Assembly (NCBI RefSeq): GCF_008711155.1
Contig: NZ_VUYQ01000004.1
Coordinates: 209,627 to 273,626 of the forward strand
Origin: Dechloromonas sp. CZR5
Lineage (GTDB): Bacteria; Pseudomonadota; Gammaproteobacteria; Burkholderiales; Rhodocyclaceae
Length of the DNA: 64,000 nucleotides
Reading direction: 5' to 3'
Positions 8,220 to 17,183 of the stretch are shown one piece after another; the stretch's first letter is position 1, and each line of letters starts with the position of its first letter. The translations under genes were made by a program, and so were the position numbers. The notes beneath the pieces were generated by a model that saw nothing but the letters and a program-made list of their open reading frames with translations, was not told where the DNA came from and did not search any database.

Positions 8220-10082
8220 TCAGTACGTCTTCGAGTCCGACCACATCTCCGGGGCAAAGCGGATGACCCGGTTGCGACCCCGCTCCTTGGCTTGGTAGAG
8301 GGCCACATCGGCGAACTTGACGGCTTGCCAGAAGGTCTCGCTGTCGGTCGGGAAGTCGGCAATGCCGATCGAGATGGTTTTCTGCAGCACGATGCCGCTG
8401 ACCTGGACCTTCAGGTTCTCGACGGCGCAGCGGATGTTGTCCGCAACCTTGACGGCCGCATCGCCGACCGTGTCGATGAGGATGATCAGGAACTCTTCGC
8501 CGCCATAGCGAATGACGAGGTCCGAGGCACGCACCGACTGCTTCAGCAGCGTGGACAGCGACTTGAGAACGGCGTCGCCGGCATCGTGGCCATAGGTGTC
8601 GTTGACCATCTTGAAGTAGTCGAGATCGAGCATCAGGATCGCCGCATGCGAGCGCTTCCGGTGCACGCTGGCGACCAGGGTTTCGATGTACTCCTCAAGG
8701 AAGCGCCGGTTGTTGAGTCCGGTCATCGGATCGGTCAGGGTCGAGTTGCGCAGGCTTTCCATCAGGCGCTTGGTTTCCAGAACCGGGGCGGTCTCACGCA
8801 GATACACATTGATGAACGGAATCTGCGAACTGAGCCGTTCGCGATCGCTCGGCGTGGCCAGCAACTGGACAACGCTACCGACGGCACCGGACTGGATGAT
8901 CGGGAAGCAGACATGCTGCCGCTCGCCAAGCTCGGCGGGAGGGCGGAAGGCGTAGCAGATCTCCGGGTTGTCGATACCGTCGATGATGTGCCCCGTCCGG
9001 CGAACACGGCAGGCTTCGGGGCGGACCAGTATCTGCGGGTCGCACCAGCGGCAGGTATCGGCCATCTCGCCATCGACCATGACGCCCTTCATTTGTTTCT
9101 TGTTGCTGCTGATTTCGTAGATCGAGAACTCGGGAATGCCGAATTCGTTCTGCAATGTCCGTGAAAGCCGCTGGTAGATCTCTGTTTTGGTCTCGTCCTC
9201 TTCGATGGCCTGCTTGAAGTGCGCGGCGCTGGTCAAGCCGTCGACCATGTCGATGGTGGCCGTCAGCAGGTTCTCCCCGGGCGCCGGCGTGCGTTCGGTG
9301 AGGCGGGCGACATTGCCGCCGATACGGTTCAGGCCATCGTCGAGAAAGGTCAGCAGGCGGTTCATGTCCACCGCGATCTGCCCGATCTCATCGTTGGTAT
9401 GCTGTTCGACCTGTCCCTTGAAGTCGCCTCGCAGGGCGCGTTGGACAGTCTCCTCGACGGCATTGGCGGTTTCCGATATCGGGCGGAGCAGGCGGCGCAA
9501 CAGCAGGACCAGAAGCAGCGCAAACAGCGTCACGACCCCGGCAATGCCGGCGACGGTCATCAGGGCCTTTTCTTTCAGGGTATTGAGCGACATGCTCATG
9601 CTGACGGCCCCAAGAACCGTGCCTTCGGCTACCTGATGGCATTGCAGGCAGTTTGGGTTCCCGCTGGCGGTGGCGATGTAGGGAATGGTGCCCCGGAATA
9701 TGGTCTCGTTGTCGATGACCGTCAGTTCGAAGTGAGGCTTGCCGTCGTGCAGGACGCGGCGCTCGATGTCATCGACCTCGGACTCGAGGCGCAGGCCCTT
9801 GCCAAACTGCTTCTCGACATCCGGGGCACGAATGACACGTGCCGATTTCAATCCCTGAACCTCCACCAGCCGCTGAAGGAAGCGTTCACGCTTGTCGATC
9901 ACCCCATTGATCATCGACTCGGTCAGGTGGACCCGGACGATTTCGCCGGCCGTCCGGATATGCTCGGTTGCCGAGGCTATCGAAAAGCTGCGGAAGGCAT
10001 ACAGGCTGATGGCGATCAGCACCGCGAGCAAGGCGGCTGCAATGCTGATGAAAAACAGGGTGACCTTTGTATTCAACTTCAT
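8220..10082 (-). CDS. Diguanylate cyclase with periplasmic CXXCH (haem-type) sensor
   Basis: 620 residues from the ATG at 10082, chosen because a classic membrane signal-anchor starts there (hydrophobic 8-30). The frame is open for 55 more codons upstream, but that stretch is unlike a sensor N-terminus. The periplasmic domain (about 31-172) contains CLQCH at 145-149, a c-type haem attachment motif. A second helix (about 175-196), HAMP (about 197-250) and a cytoplasmic GAF-like region follow; that region has CRWC at 344-347 and Cys358, Cys376 and Cys392, possibly a metal or Fe-S site. The C-terminal GGDEF domain has intact GGEEF (527-531) and an inhibitory site RASD (518-521), so it should make c-di-GMP. 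Expected role: coupling redox state, O2/NO or a haem ligand to c-di-GMP. Confidence 0.88.
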   Translation of the reverse strand: MKLNTKVTLFFISIAAALLAVLIAISLYAFRSFSIASATEHIRTAGEIVRVHLTESMINGVIDKRERFLQRLVEVQGLKSARVIRAPDVEKQFGKGLRLESEVDDIERRVLHDGKPHFELTVIDNETIFRGTIPYIATASGNPNCLQCHQVAEGTVLGAVSMSMSLNTLKEKALMTVAGIAGVVTLFALLLVLLLRRLLRPISETANAVEETVQRALRGDFKGQVEQHTNDEIGQIAVDMNRLLTFLDDGLNRIGGNVARLTERTPAPGENLLTATIDMVDGLTSAAHFKQAIEEDETKTEIYQRLSRTLQNEFGIPEFSIYEISSNKKQMKGVMVDGEMADTCRWCDPQILVRPEACRVRRTGHIIDGIDNPEICYAFRPPAELGERQHVCFPIIQSGAVGSVVQLLATPSDRERLSSQIPFINVYLRETAPVLETKRLMESLRNSTLTDPMTGLNNRRFLEEYIETLVASVHRKRSHAAILMLDLDYFKMVNDTYGHDAGDAVLKSLSTLLKQSVRASDLVIRYGGEEFLIILIDTVGDAAVKVADNIRCAVENLKVQVSGIVLQKTISIGIADFPTDSETFWQAVKFADVALYQAKERGRNRVIRFAPEMWSDSKTY

Positions 10083-10246
10083 GACAGTCGTGAATGGACT
10101 CCACCGAAAGGCGCCAATTATGGCGTCACACTGAGAACCGGGGCGTGCGTACCACACGAAAGAGTCAATTAATTTCAATGAGATTTGATCGGCGTCAACT
10201 TTTTCGGAGGAGGCGCTTGTCCGGGTAGCGGGCAGACAAGCGGACA

Positions 10247-10276
10247 ATAAAAAAGCGCCGGGTTTCCCCGGCGCTC
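10247..10276 (-). terminator. Rho-independent terminator of aceB
   Basis: The stem GCGCCGGG (10255-10262) / CCCGGCGC (10267-10274) is followed on the minus strand by CTTTTTTATT. It lies 35 bp past the malate synthase stop codon. Confidence 0.85.
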
Positions 10277-10310
10277 GTCCTCTGCTTACGCTTGGATTGG
10301 TTGTTCTGGT

Positions 10311-11909
10311 TTAGGCCATCGCCTCGTACAGCGGCAGCGTCAGGAACTCCGGGTATTCCGGGGTCAGCGACATCTCGTCGAAAATCACGGCGGCCTTGTC
10401 GTAGCTGGCGGTGTCTTCGCCCTGGGCAGTGACCGAGGCTTTCACCTTGGCCAGTTCCTCGGCAATCATCGGGCGGACCATCTCGACGGTGACCTTGCGG
10501 CCGTCATCGAGCACGCCCTTCGGCGAAACCACCCACTGCCATACCTGCGAGCGGGAGATTTCGGCGGTGGCGGCGTCTTCCATCAGGTTGTGGATGGGCA
10601 CGCAGCCGTTGCCGGCCAGCCAGGAGCCGAGGTAGTGGATGCCGACGTTGATGTTGTTGCGCAGGCCGGCTTCGGTGATCGGCGTGGTCGGCTGGAAGTC
10701 GAGCCACTGGGCCGGGCCGAAGTTGCCGGAGACTTGCTTCTCGAACTGGTTCGGCTTGTCGCCCAGCACCTTGACGAACTCTTCCATGGCGATGGGCACC
10801 AAGCCCGGGTGGGCCACCCAGCCGCCGTCGAAGCCGTCGTTGGCGTCACGGGTCTTGTCGTGGCGGATGCCGGCCAGCGCCTTTTCGTTGGCGACCGGGT
10901 CGTTCTTGATCGGAATCAGGGCCGACATGCCGCCCATGGCCGGAGCGCCGCGCTTGTGGCAGGCCTGGACGAGAGCCAGGGCGTAGCCGCGCATGAAGGG
11001 CACTTCCATCGTGATGGCGCTACGCTGAGCCAGGCAGAAGTCCTTGTTCTTCTTGAACTTCTTGATGCAGGAGAAGATGTAGTCCCAGCGGCCGGCGTTC
11101 AGGCCGGCGGAGTGGTTGCGCAGTTCGTAGAGGATTTCTTCCATCTCGAAGGTGGCGAGAATGGTTTCGACCAGCACGGTGGCCTTGATAGTGCCTTGCG
11201 GCAGGCCGACGTGGTCCTGGGCCATCACGAAGGCGTCGTTCCACAGACGGGCTTCGAGGTGGCTTTCCATTTTCGGCAGGTAGTAGAACGGGCCGGCGCC
11301 GCGGGCGATCTGTTCCTTGGCGTTGTGGAAGAAGACCAGGCCGAAGTCGAACAGGCCGCCGGAAACGCGCTGGCCGTCAACGAGGACGTGCTTCTCGTCG
11401 AGATGCCAGCCGCGCGGACGGATCTGCAGCGTGGCGATCTTGTCGTTCAGCTTGTATTCCTTGCCGGCTTCGTTCTTGAACGACAGTTCGCGGCGGATGG
11501 CCTTGTACAGGTTAACCTGGCCCTGGATCTGGTTGTCCCAGTTCGGGCTGTTGGAATCTTCGAAGTCGGTCATGTAGGAGTCAGCGCCCGAGTTGAAGGC
11601 GTTGATGATCATCTTGGCTTCGACCGGGCCGGTGATTTCGACGCGGCGGCACTGCAGGGCGGCCGGCACCGGGGCGACCTTCCAGTCGCCGCTACGGATG
11701 TGGGCGGTTTCCGGCAGGAAATCCGGCATTTCGCCGGCATCGATGCGGGCCTGGCGCTCGATGCGGGCCTTGAGCAGTTCCTGGCGGCGGCCTTCGAAGG
11801 CGCGGTGCAGCTTGGCGACAAATTCCAGTGCCTCGGTGGTGAGGATGGATTCCCATTCGGGCTTCACGGGGGCGGTAATTTGCATACCGGCGGGCAGGTT
11901 GAGGGCCAT
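10311..11909 (-). CDS. aceB: Malate synthase A
   Basis: 532 residues, matching the usual 530-540 of malate synthase A. It condenses glyoxylate with acetyl-CoA to malate in the glyoxylate shunt (cytosol). Family segments visible include DFEDSNSPNWDNQIQGQVNL, LQIRPRGWHLDEKHV, RWDYIFSCIKKF and the ending PEYPEFLTLPLYEAMA. The start ATG at 11909 has AGGAG 7 nt upstream; an in-frame extension to 11957 is rejected because it would read through the promoter and operator. The gene is divergent from a LysR-type regulator. Isocitrate lyase, the partner enzyme, is encoded 5 kb away on the same strand and shares a palindrome in its promoter. Confidence 0.96.
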   Translation of the reverse strand: MALNLPAGMQITAPVKPEWESILTTEALEFVAKLHRAFEGRRQELLKARIERQARIDAGEMPDFLPETAHIRSGDWKVAPVPAALQCRRVEITGPVEAKMIINAFNSGADSYMTDFEDSNSPNWDNQIQGQVNLYKAIRRELSFKNEAGKEYKLNDKIATLQIRPRGWHLDEKHVLVDGQRVSGGLFDFGLVFFHNAKEQIARGAGPFYYLPKMESHLEARLWNDAFVMAQDHVGLPQGTIKATVLVETILATFEMEEILYELRNHSAGLNAGRWDYIFSCIKKFKKNKDFCLAQRSAITMEVPFMRGYALALVQACHKRGAPAMGGMSALIPIKNDPVANEKALAGIRHDKTRDANDGFDGGWVAHPGLVPIAMEEFVKVLGDKPNQFEKQVSGNFGPAQWLDFQPTTPITEAGLRNNINVGIHYLGSWLAGNGCVPIHNLMEDAATAEISRSQVWQWVVSPKGVLDDGRKVTVEMVRPMIAEELAKVKASVTAQGEDTASYDKAAVIFDEMSLTPEYPEFLTLPLYEAMA

Positions 11910-11955
11910 GCGGAACTCCTGAAAAATGGTGGTTTCGGATACTGCGATGGAAGGC

Positions 11956-11978
11956 ATTTTATGGGTCTTCTATAAGAC
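11956..11978 (-). promoter_or_regulatory. aceB promoter -10 with GTCTT-N4-AAGAC operator
   Basis: On the plus strand GTCTTCTATAAGAC lies at 11965-11978: perfect 5-bp arms around 4 nt. On the minus strand it is followed after CCA by TAAAAT (11961-11956), a plausible -10 box 46 nt before the start codon. A weak -35 (TTTCAA) would put the palindrome inside the 17-nt spacer. The same arms occur as a perfect 14-bp palindrome in front of aceA at 18599, which argues for a common glyoxylate-shunt regulator. Confidence 0.6.
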
Positions 11979-12023
11979 TTGAAAGATGGCTAAAATCACT
12001 TCATCTTTTACTTAAAGTATTAA

Positions 12024-12926
12024 ATGGATCGTCTAAAGCAGATTGAAGCCTTTGCCAGCGTCGCAACCCGGGGCAGTTTGTCGGCGGCGGCGCGGGTCGA
12101 GGGGGTTACCCCGGCGATCATCGGTCGCCGCATCGATGCCCTTGAGTCCCGACTGGGGGTACGCCTGTTGGTGCGCACGACGCGCAAGCTGACCTTGACC
12201 TTCGAGGGGCAAGCCTTTCTCGAAGACTGCCAGAAACTGCTCAACGACCTGGCCAATGCCGAAGCGGCGGTTTCTCTGGGCGGCCTGAAAGCCAGCGGCT
12301 ATCTGAAGGTATCCGCCCCGGCCGGATTCGGCCGTCAGCATGTGGCGCCGCTGGTGGGGGATTTCATGCAGGCCAACCCGGAGGTGCGGGTCAATCTGAA
12401 CCTGAGCGATCGCCTGGTCGACCTGATCAACGAGAACATCGATTGCGCCGTGCGTATCGGCGAAATGACCGATTCCAGCCTGATCAGTGTGCGGCTCGGC
12501 GAGATGCGGCGCATGGTGGTGGCCAGTCCGGCTTACCTGGTCGAGCATGGTGTGCCGCGCTCGCCGGCAGATCTGGCCGGACACAACTGTTTGTCGCTTG
12601 GCCAGCAGCGGGGCTGGATCTTTCGCCATCCCGACAGCGGGGAAACGGAAACGATCAAGGTCAGCGGCACGTTCGAATGCAACGATGGCGCCGTGCTGCA
12701 TGAATGGGCGCTGGCTGGGCGTGGCCTCGCCTGGCGCTCGTTGTGGGAAGTCGGGCGAGACCTCAAGGAAGGTCGCCTGACCTCGGTGCTCGACGCCTGG
12801 CAGGCGCCTCCGATGGGCATTTACGCCGTCTTTCCGCAGCGCCGCCATCTGCCACTGCGGGTCAGGCTGTTCATCGACCTGCTGAAGGATAACTACAGCC
12901 GGCCCAGCTACTGGGAGCTGCGCTGA
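12024..12926 (+). CDS. LysR-family transcriptional regulator
   Basis: 300 residues. The N-terminal winged helix-turn-helix opens with MDRLKQIEAFASVATRGSLSAAARVEGVTPAIIGRRIDALE, cut here only to show the family pattern: an A-x(n)-G-S-x-S-A-A-A-R helix followed by the recognition helix and an R-I-x-x-L-E linker. The C-terminal part is a periplasmic-binding-like effector domain typical of CrgA/AaeR-type LysR members, with the phrase VRIGEMTDSSLISVRLGEM. It is transcribed divergently from aceB with a 114-bp shared control region, so aceB is the first target to consider. The stop overlaps the next start (TGATG). Confidence 0.9.
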   Translation: MDRLKQIEAFASVATRGSLSAAARVEGVTPAIIGRRIDALESRLGVRLLVRTTRKLTLTFEGQAFLEDCQKLLNDLANAEAAVSLGGLKASGYLKVSAPAGFGRQHVAPLVGDFMQANPEVRVNLNLSDRLVDLINENIDCAVRIGEMTDSSLISVRLGEMRRMVVASPAYLVEHGVPRSPADLAGHNCLSLGQQRGWIFRHPDSGETETIKVSGTFECNDGAVLHEWALAGRGLAWRSLWEVGRDLKEGRLTSVLDAWQAPPMGIYAVFPQRRHLPLRVRLFIDLLKDNYSRPSYWELR

Positions 12927-13279
12927 TGAAGGCGCCGGTCTATCGCGCGCTGGGGGCACTTTCCGTCGTTCTCGGCGTGATCGGGGCTTTCCTGCCGCTG
13001 TTGCCGACGACGCCGTTCCTGATACTGGCGGCTTGGTTCTTTGCTCGCTCCCATCCGGAGTGGGAGGAAAAGCTGCTGGCGCATCCCAAGGCCGGTCCGG
13101 CCATCCGCGCCTGGCGCGATCATCGGGCGATTCCGGTTTCTGCCAAATGGGCGGCGGCAATCATGATGGGCATCAGCGCGCTGGGCGGTTGGTACGGCTT
13201 GCCCGAGCCGTGGCGGTATCTGCCGTCGTGTATCGCACTGGTGGTGCTTGGCTGGATGTTGACCCGGCCTTCCGTTTAG
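12926..13279 (+). CDS. DUF454 (YbaN-like) inner-membrane protein
   Basis: 117 residues with three hydrophobic segments. The opening LGVIGAFLPLLPTTPFLILA followed by WFFARSHPEWEEKLLAHPKAGP is the DUF454/YbaN signature. The start overlaps the LysR stop by one base, so the two are co-translated. The function of the family is unknown; the neighbours give no firm hint. Confidence 0.9.
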   Translation: MKAPVYRALGALSVVLGVIGAFLPLLPTTPFLILAAWFFARSHPEWEEKLLAHPKAGPAIRAWRDHRAIPVSAKWAAAIMMGISALGGWYGLPEPWRYLPSCIALVVLGWMLTRPSV

Positions 13280-13348
13280 TCGGGGACGGTTGGTCGAGAA
13301 CTGTTTTGGCCCGCTTCGCCGGGGCGCACCGGCATGCCCGGGAGGACC

Positions 13349-16300
13349 TCAGGACTGGTGCGACATGTTCCGGTCCGGAGCTGGCCGACTGTCCCCGGCT
13401 TCGTTGCAGAAACTGAATAGGCTACGGGTGAGTTCATCCCGCAAGCGGTCGAGCTCGGCGAGGCGACTGCCGACGTTCGTGCGCTTGCCATGGCGGCAAT
13501 CGGAAATCAGTTCCTGTGCCATGCGGTGGGCTTGTTCGTGCAGCTTGCTCGCTGCCGCGATTTCGGCCACTTCGTCGGGTGTTGCCTTGACCAGTTTGCT
13601 GCCCAGCCAGCTGCCGAAACGACAAAGTCCCGGGTCAAGTTCGGGGGGCGTGTCGCGTTGGCCGGCGAGGTAGGTGGTAACCTGGCGCATCCAGGCGCGG
13701 TGTTCGACCATCGCGTAGAGCGTCGGCAGTTCGTCACGCCCGATACGCCGGGCGGTCGACCAGACAGCGGGCGGTGTCCACCGCTTCACCCAGGCGGGAA
13801 TATCGTCGCCGGGCATGGGCCTGGCAATGCCGAAACCCTGCCCCAGTTCGCAACCCAGCTGTAGCAGCAGTTCGCCATGTGCCTCGGTTTCGACGCCTTC
13901 GGCGATGAGTTCGCGCGAGAAGGCATGGGCAAAGCCGATGATGCCTTCGAGGATGGCCAGGTCATCGGCATTGTCCAGCATGTCGCGGACGAAGCTCTGA
14001 TCGATCTTGAGGGCTTGGGCCGGCAGGCGTTTGAGGTAGGTGAGCGAGGAATAGCCGGTACCGAAGTCGTCCAGCGCGAAATGAATGCCGAGTTGCCGGC
14101 AATCGGCAATGACCTTCGATACGTGGGCCAATTCTTCCAGCGCGCTGGTTTCCAGTATCTCGAGTTGCAGCAGCGAGGGCGACACATCGGGATGCAAAGC
14201 GATGGCGGTATCCAGGCGCTCCACGAAATCATGTTGCTGCAGCTGGGAGGCGCCGACGTTGATGCTGACCGGGATCGCGTGGCCGAGTTTTTGCCAGCGA
14301 CTGATTTGAATCAGTGCCTGAGCAATGACCCATTCCCCCAGTGCTTTCCCCAGGGCATGCTCTTCGATGGCCGGCAGGAACTCGGCAGGCAGCAGCGTTC
14401 CTCGTTCCGGATGGCGCCAGCGTAGCAGGGCTTCGGTTCCGACCAGGCTACCGTTGCGCATGTTGACCTTGGGTTGGTAGAGCAGCATGAACTCATCGTT
14501 CGCGATGGCCTCGCGAATGCGTTCGATGCTCTCATGTCGCCCACGGGTGCAGCGATCTTGCTCGATGTCGAAGAAGTGGTAACGATTCTTGCCAGCCAGT
14601 TTGGCCTGGTACATGGCCTGATCGGCCTGGCGCAATAGCTGGTCGGCGTCGGCCGGCTCTGACTGAGGGTAGAAGGTGACGCCGATGCTGGCCGATACCC
14701 GGTGTCCCGTTCCATGCAGCTGGATGGGCCGGGCAGCCGCAGCAAGCAGGCGCTCAAGGAGCGGTATGGCGATCTGGTGCGACGGCAGGTCGAGGAGGAT
14801 GACGACAAATTCGTCACCGCCCAGGCGGGCGATCGTGTCGCCTTCACGCAGGGTATCTTTCATCCCCTGGGCGACGGCAATCAGGAATTGATCGCCGGTC
14901 TGATGCCCGAAGCCATCATTGATCGATTTGAAGCCATCGAGGTCGATATAGGCTACTCCGAGCAGGAGGCTGCGACGCTCCGACTGCAGCATGGCCTGGC
15001 GTAGGCGGTCACCCAGCAGGACGCGGTTAGGCAGGCCGGTGAGCGCATCGTAGTGGGCAATCGATTCCAGTTCGCGTTGATGCTCCTTCTGGGCCGTGAT
15101 ATCGGAAAAAAGGCCGATGTAATTCGTCGGTTTGCCAGTGGAGTCGCAGACTGAGCTGATGGTCAGCAGTTCGGCATAAACCTCGCCATTTTTCCGCCGG
15201 TTCCATATCTCGCCGGTCCAGTGCCCCTGCTCGAGGAGCTGTTTCCACATCGATTCGTAGAATTCCGGCAGATGATTTCCCGAGCGCAGGATGCTGGGAT
15301 TATGGCCTATCGCTTCCTCGCGGCTGAAACCGGTGATCCGGGTGAATGCCTCGTTGGTGTCGACGATCGTTCCGTCGGTACCGGTGACCACGATCCCTTC
15401 GCGTGCATGGGAAAAGACGCTGGCCGCCCGGAGCAGGGCATCCGTGGCCAGTCGGCGTTCGGTAATATCGTGACAGAAGCCGATGTAGCCAATGAAGTTG
15501 CCGTCGCTGTCGTAGCGCGGCGTGGCGTCGTCAAGTATCCAGCGATATTCGCCGCTCGCGTGGCGCAATCGATACTCCAGACTGAACGGTTCGCGACGCT
15601 CGAAATGGCTGACATAGGTCTCCAGGCAATGCGCCAGGTCGTCAGGGTGAACGCCCTCAGTCCAGCCCTCTCCGGTTTCCTGCGCCAGCGTACGTCCGGT
15701 AAAGCGGAGCCAGGGCTCGTTGACGTAATTGCGCAGCTTGTCGGTGTCCGATGTCCAGATGAGTGCCGATCCGCCGTTGGCGAGGGTTCTATAGTGCTGT
15801 TCACTGTCTTTCAAAGCCTGCTCGCGCTGGCGCAGCGAATCGAGCAGCACGTTGAAGCTGCCGATCAGATGGCCGACTTCGTCCTGCCGCTGCACATCGA
15901 GCGGCTGATCGGCAATGCGGTTGCGGGAGCTCATGTCGGTCAGCGCTTCGGTCGCCAGCAGCATGGGCGCGAACTGCTGGCGGAGCGTGCGCCGGACAAG
16001 CCACCAGGCGAGTGCCCCGGCCAGCATGCTGAGCAGCAGGGCGGACATCAGCACGCGCTGCTGCAGCGCGCTCAGCGGGGCAAACGCTTCTGCGGTCGGC
16101 AATACGCTGACCAGGAGCCAGTCAGCAATCGGGATACGCTTGGCGGCCGATATTTCCTCAATGCCTCGCGAACTCAGGGCAATGCCATAGCCCTCGTAGC
16201 CGGCGACGTAACGATCGTTCATCGCATTCCTTCCCGGCGGTGGCGTGGGCGTCATGTTCCGGCTGTTGTCGGTACTCGCGACGACGATGTGGTGCCTGGG

Positions 16301-16936
16301 CGCAATGATCAGATAGCCACCGGTTTGGCCGTAACGGGTTCGGACTATCTTCTGGAAAATGCTGGAGTCGCCGAGGATGATCGCGCCGACGACGGCGCCA
16401 ATCGTCTGCCCGCTCTCCGATTTGATCGGGTAGGCCAGCCCGATGACCGGCGTGCCAAGGAGTTTGCCAATGGTGGGTTTGCCGATATTGGCCCGCCCTT
16501 CCGTGAGCGCGGTAATCATGTAGTCGCGGTCGGCATAGGAAATGCCGATGCGGTCTTCAGAATAAGGAAAGCTGGCCAGGGTCTTGCCATTATGGTCCGC
16601 AACGCGCAGGCCGCCGTTGAAGGGGCGAATATGCTCGGAATGGCTGACAAGGTAATCCTGCAGGCGTTGCGGTGATCGCAACAGGTCGGGGTCGATTTCG
16701 CCGGCCATATGGCCCAGTTGTGAGAGCCCTTCCTCCAGTTCGTCGTTGAGTTGGGTGGCCAGGGTGGAAACGGTCGAATATTGCTGGTTTCCGATGACCT
16801 GTATGAAATCTTCGCGCAGGCTGCGGGTCGCATAGAGCGTCACTGACCAGATGCCCAGAAGGAAGACGAGCAGGGTCATCAGCGTGATACGGTTCTGCAG
16901 GGACAAGCTTCCTGTTCGAGCACGCCAGCGGATCAC
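13349..16936 (-). CDS. Cache-HAMP-PAS-PAS-GGDEF-EAL protein with C-terminal CZB zinc domain
   Basis: 1195 residues. It has a membrane helix near 15-37, a double-Cache-like periplasmic sensor (about 38-290), a second helix, HAMP and two PAS domains (FSLEYRLRHASGEYRWILDD and the following FSREEAIGHNPSILRSGNH regions). GGDEF has intact LGGDEF; EAL has intact EALLRW, DDFGTGYSSL and IAEGVET. Both synthesis and hydrolysis of c-di-GMP are therefore possible. The last about 135 residues look like a chemoreceptor zinc-binding (CZB) domain with ligands His1079, Cys1105 (CRFGSW), His1133 and His1137 (HEQAH). CZB domains are best known in chemoreceptors and, N-terminally, in the cyclase DgcZ; a position after an EAL domain is uncommon. 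The gene stands alone between the two glyoxylate-shunt genes. Confidence 0.9.
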   Translation of the reverse strand: MIRWRARTGSLSLQNRITLMTLLVFLLGIWSVTLYATRSLREDFIQVIGNQQYSTVSTLATQLNDELEEGLSQLGHMAGEIDPDLLRSPQRLQDYLVSHSEHIRPFNGGLRVADHNGKTLASFPYSEDRIGISYADRDYMITALTEGRANIGKPTIGKLLGTPVIGLAYPIKSESGQTIGAVVGAIILGDSSIFQKIVRTRYGQTGGYLIIAPRHHIVVASTDNSRNMTPTPPPGRNAMNDRYVAGYEGYGIALSSRGIEEISAAKRIPIADWLLVSVLPTAEAFAPLSALQQRVLMSALLLSMLAGALAWWLVRRTLRQQFAPMLLATEALTDMSSRNRIADQPLDVQRQDEVGHLIGSFNVLLDSLRQREQALKDSEQHYRTLANGGSALIWTSDTDKLRNYVNEPWLRFTGRTLAQETGEGWTEGVHPDDLAHCLETYVSHFERREPFSLEYRLRHASGEYRWILDDATPRYDSDGNFIGYIGFCHDITERRLATDALLRAASVFSHAREGIVVTGTDGTIVDTNEAFTRITGFSREEAIGHNPSILRSGNHLPEFYESMWKQLLEQGHWTGEIWNRRKNGEVYAELLTISSVCDSTGKPTNYIGLFSDITAQKEHQRELESIAHYDALTGLPNRVLLGDRLRQAMLQSERRSLLLGVAYIDLDGFKSINDGFGHQTGDQFLIAVAQGMKDTLREGDTIARLGGDEFVVILLDLPSHQIAIPLLERLLAAAARPIQLHGTGHRVSASIGVTFYPQSEPADADQLLRQADQAMYQAKLAGKNRYHFFDIEQDRCTRGRHESIERIREAIANDEFMLLYQPKVNMRNGSLVGTEALLRWRHPERGTLLPAEFLPAIEEHALGKALGEWVIAQALIQISRWQKLGHAIPVSINVGASQLQQHDFVERLDTAIALHPDVSPSLLQLEILETSALEELAHVSKVIADCRQLGIHFALDDFGTGYSSLTYLKRLPAQALKIDQSFVRDMLDNADDLAILEGIIGFAHAFSRELIAEGVETEAHGELLLQLGCELGQGFGIARPMPGDDIPAWVKRWTPPAVWSTARRIGRDELPTLYAMVEHRAWMRQVTTYLAGQRDTPPELDPGLCRFGSWLGSKLVKATPDEVAEIAAASKLHEQAHRMAQELISDCRHGKRTNVGSRLAELDRLRDELTRSLFSFCNEAGDSRPAPDRNMSHQS

Positions 16937-17101
16937 GGACTCCCCTTCGATGGTTTTGCCTCGGCGCGCCAGCGCCGGTTATCTGACGATAAGACTACCC
17001 TGATGAAAATTGATTGGCAAGTTTATTGATTTTATCGATGTTGATATTTGGTGCGCGATCTTAGAGACGCTTACGAGCACTCCACTTTTGCCGAGAGGCG
17101 C

Positions 17102-17134
17102 AAAAAAAAGACCGACTCCTTTTGGGAGTCGGTC
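17102..17134 (-). terminator. Rho-independent terminator of aceA
   Basis: GACCGACTCC (17110-17119) pairs with GGAGTCGGTC (17125-17134). On the minus strand the stem is followed by eight T residues. It lies 50 bp past the isocitrate lyase stop. Confidence 0.92.
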
Positions 17135-17183
17135 TCTGAACGCCGCCGGATAGGCGGCGAGGATGCCTCAATCGTAAATTCGA

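Noticed and set aside
10083..10247. N-terminal extension of the CXXCH diguanylate cyclase
   Set aside because: The extra 55 residues are polar and would put a non-signal segment before a normal membrane anchor; the ATG at 10082 gives a standard sensor topology.
10590..11975. 461-codon plus-strand open frame through aceB
   Set aside because: Antisense of malate synthase and runs across the shared aceB/LysR control region.
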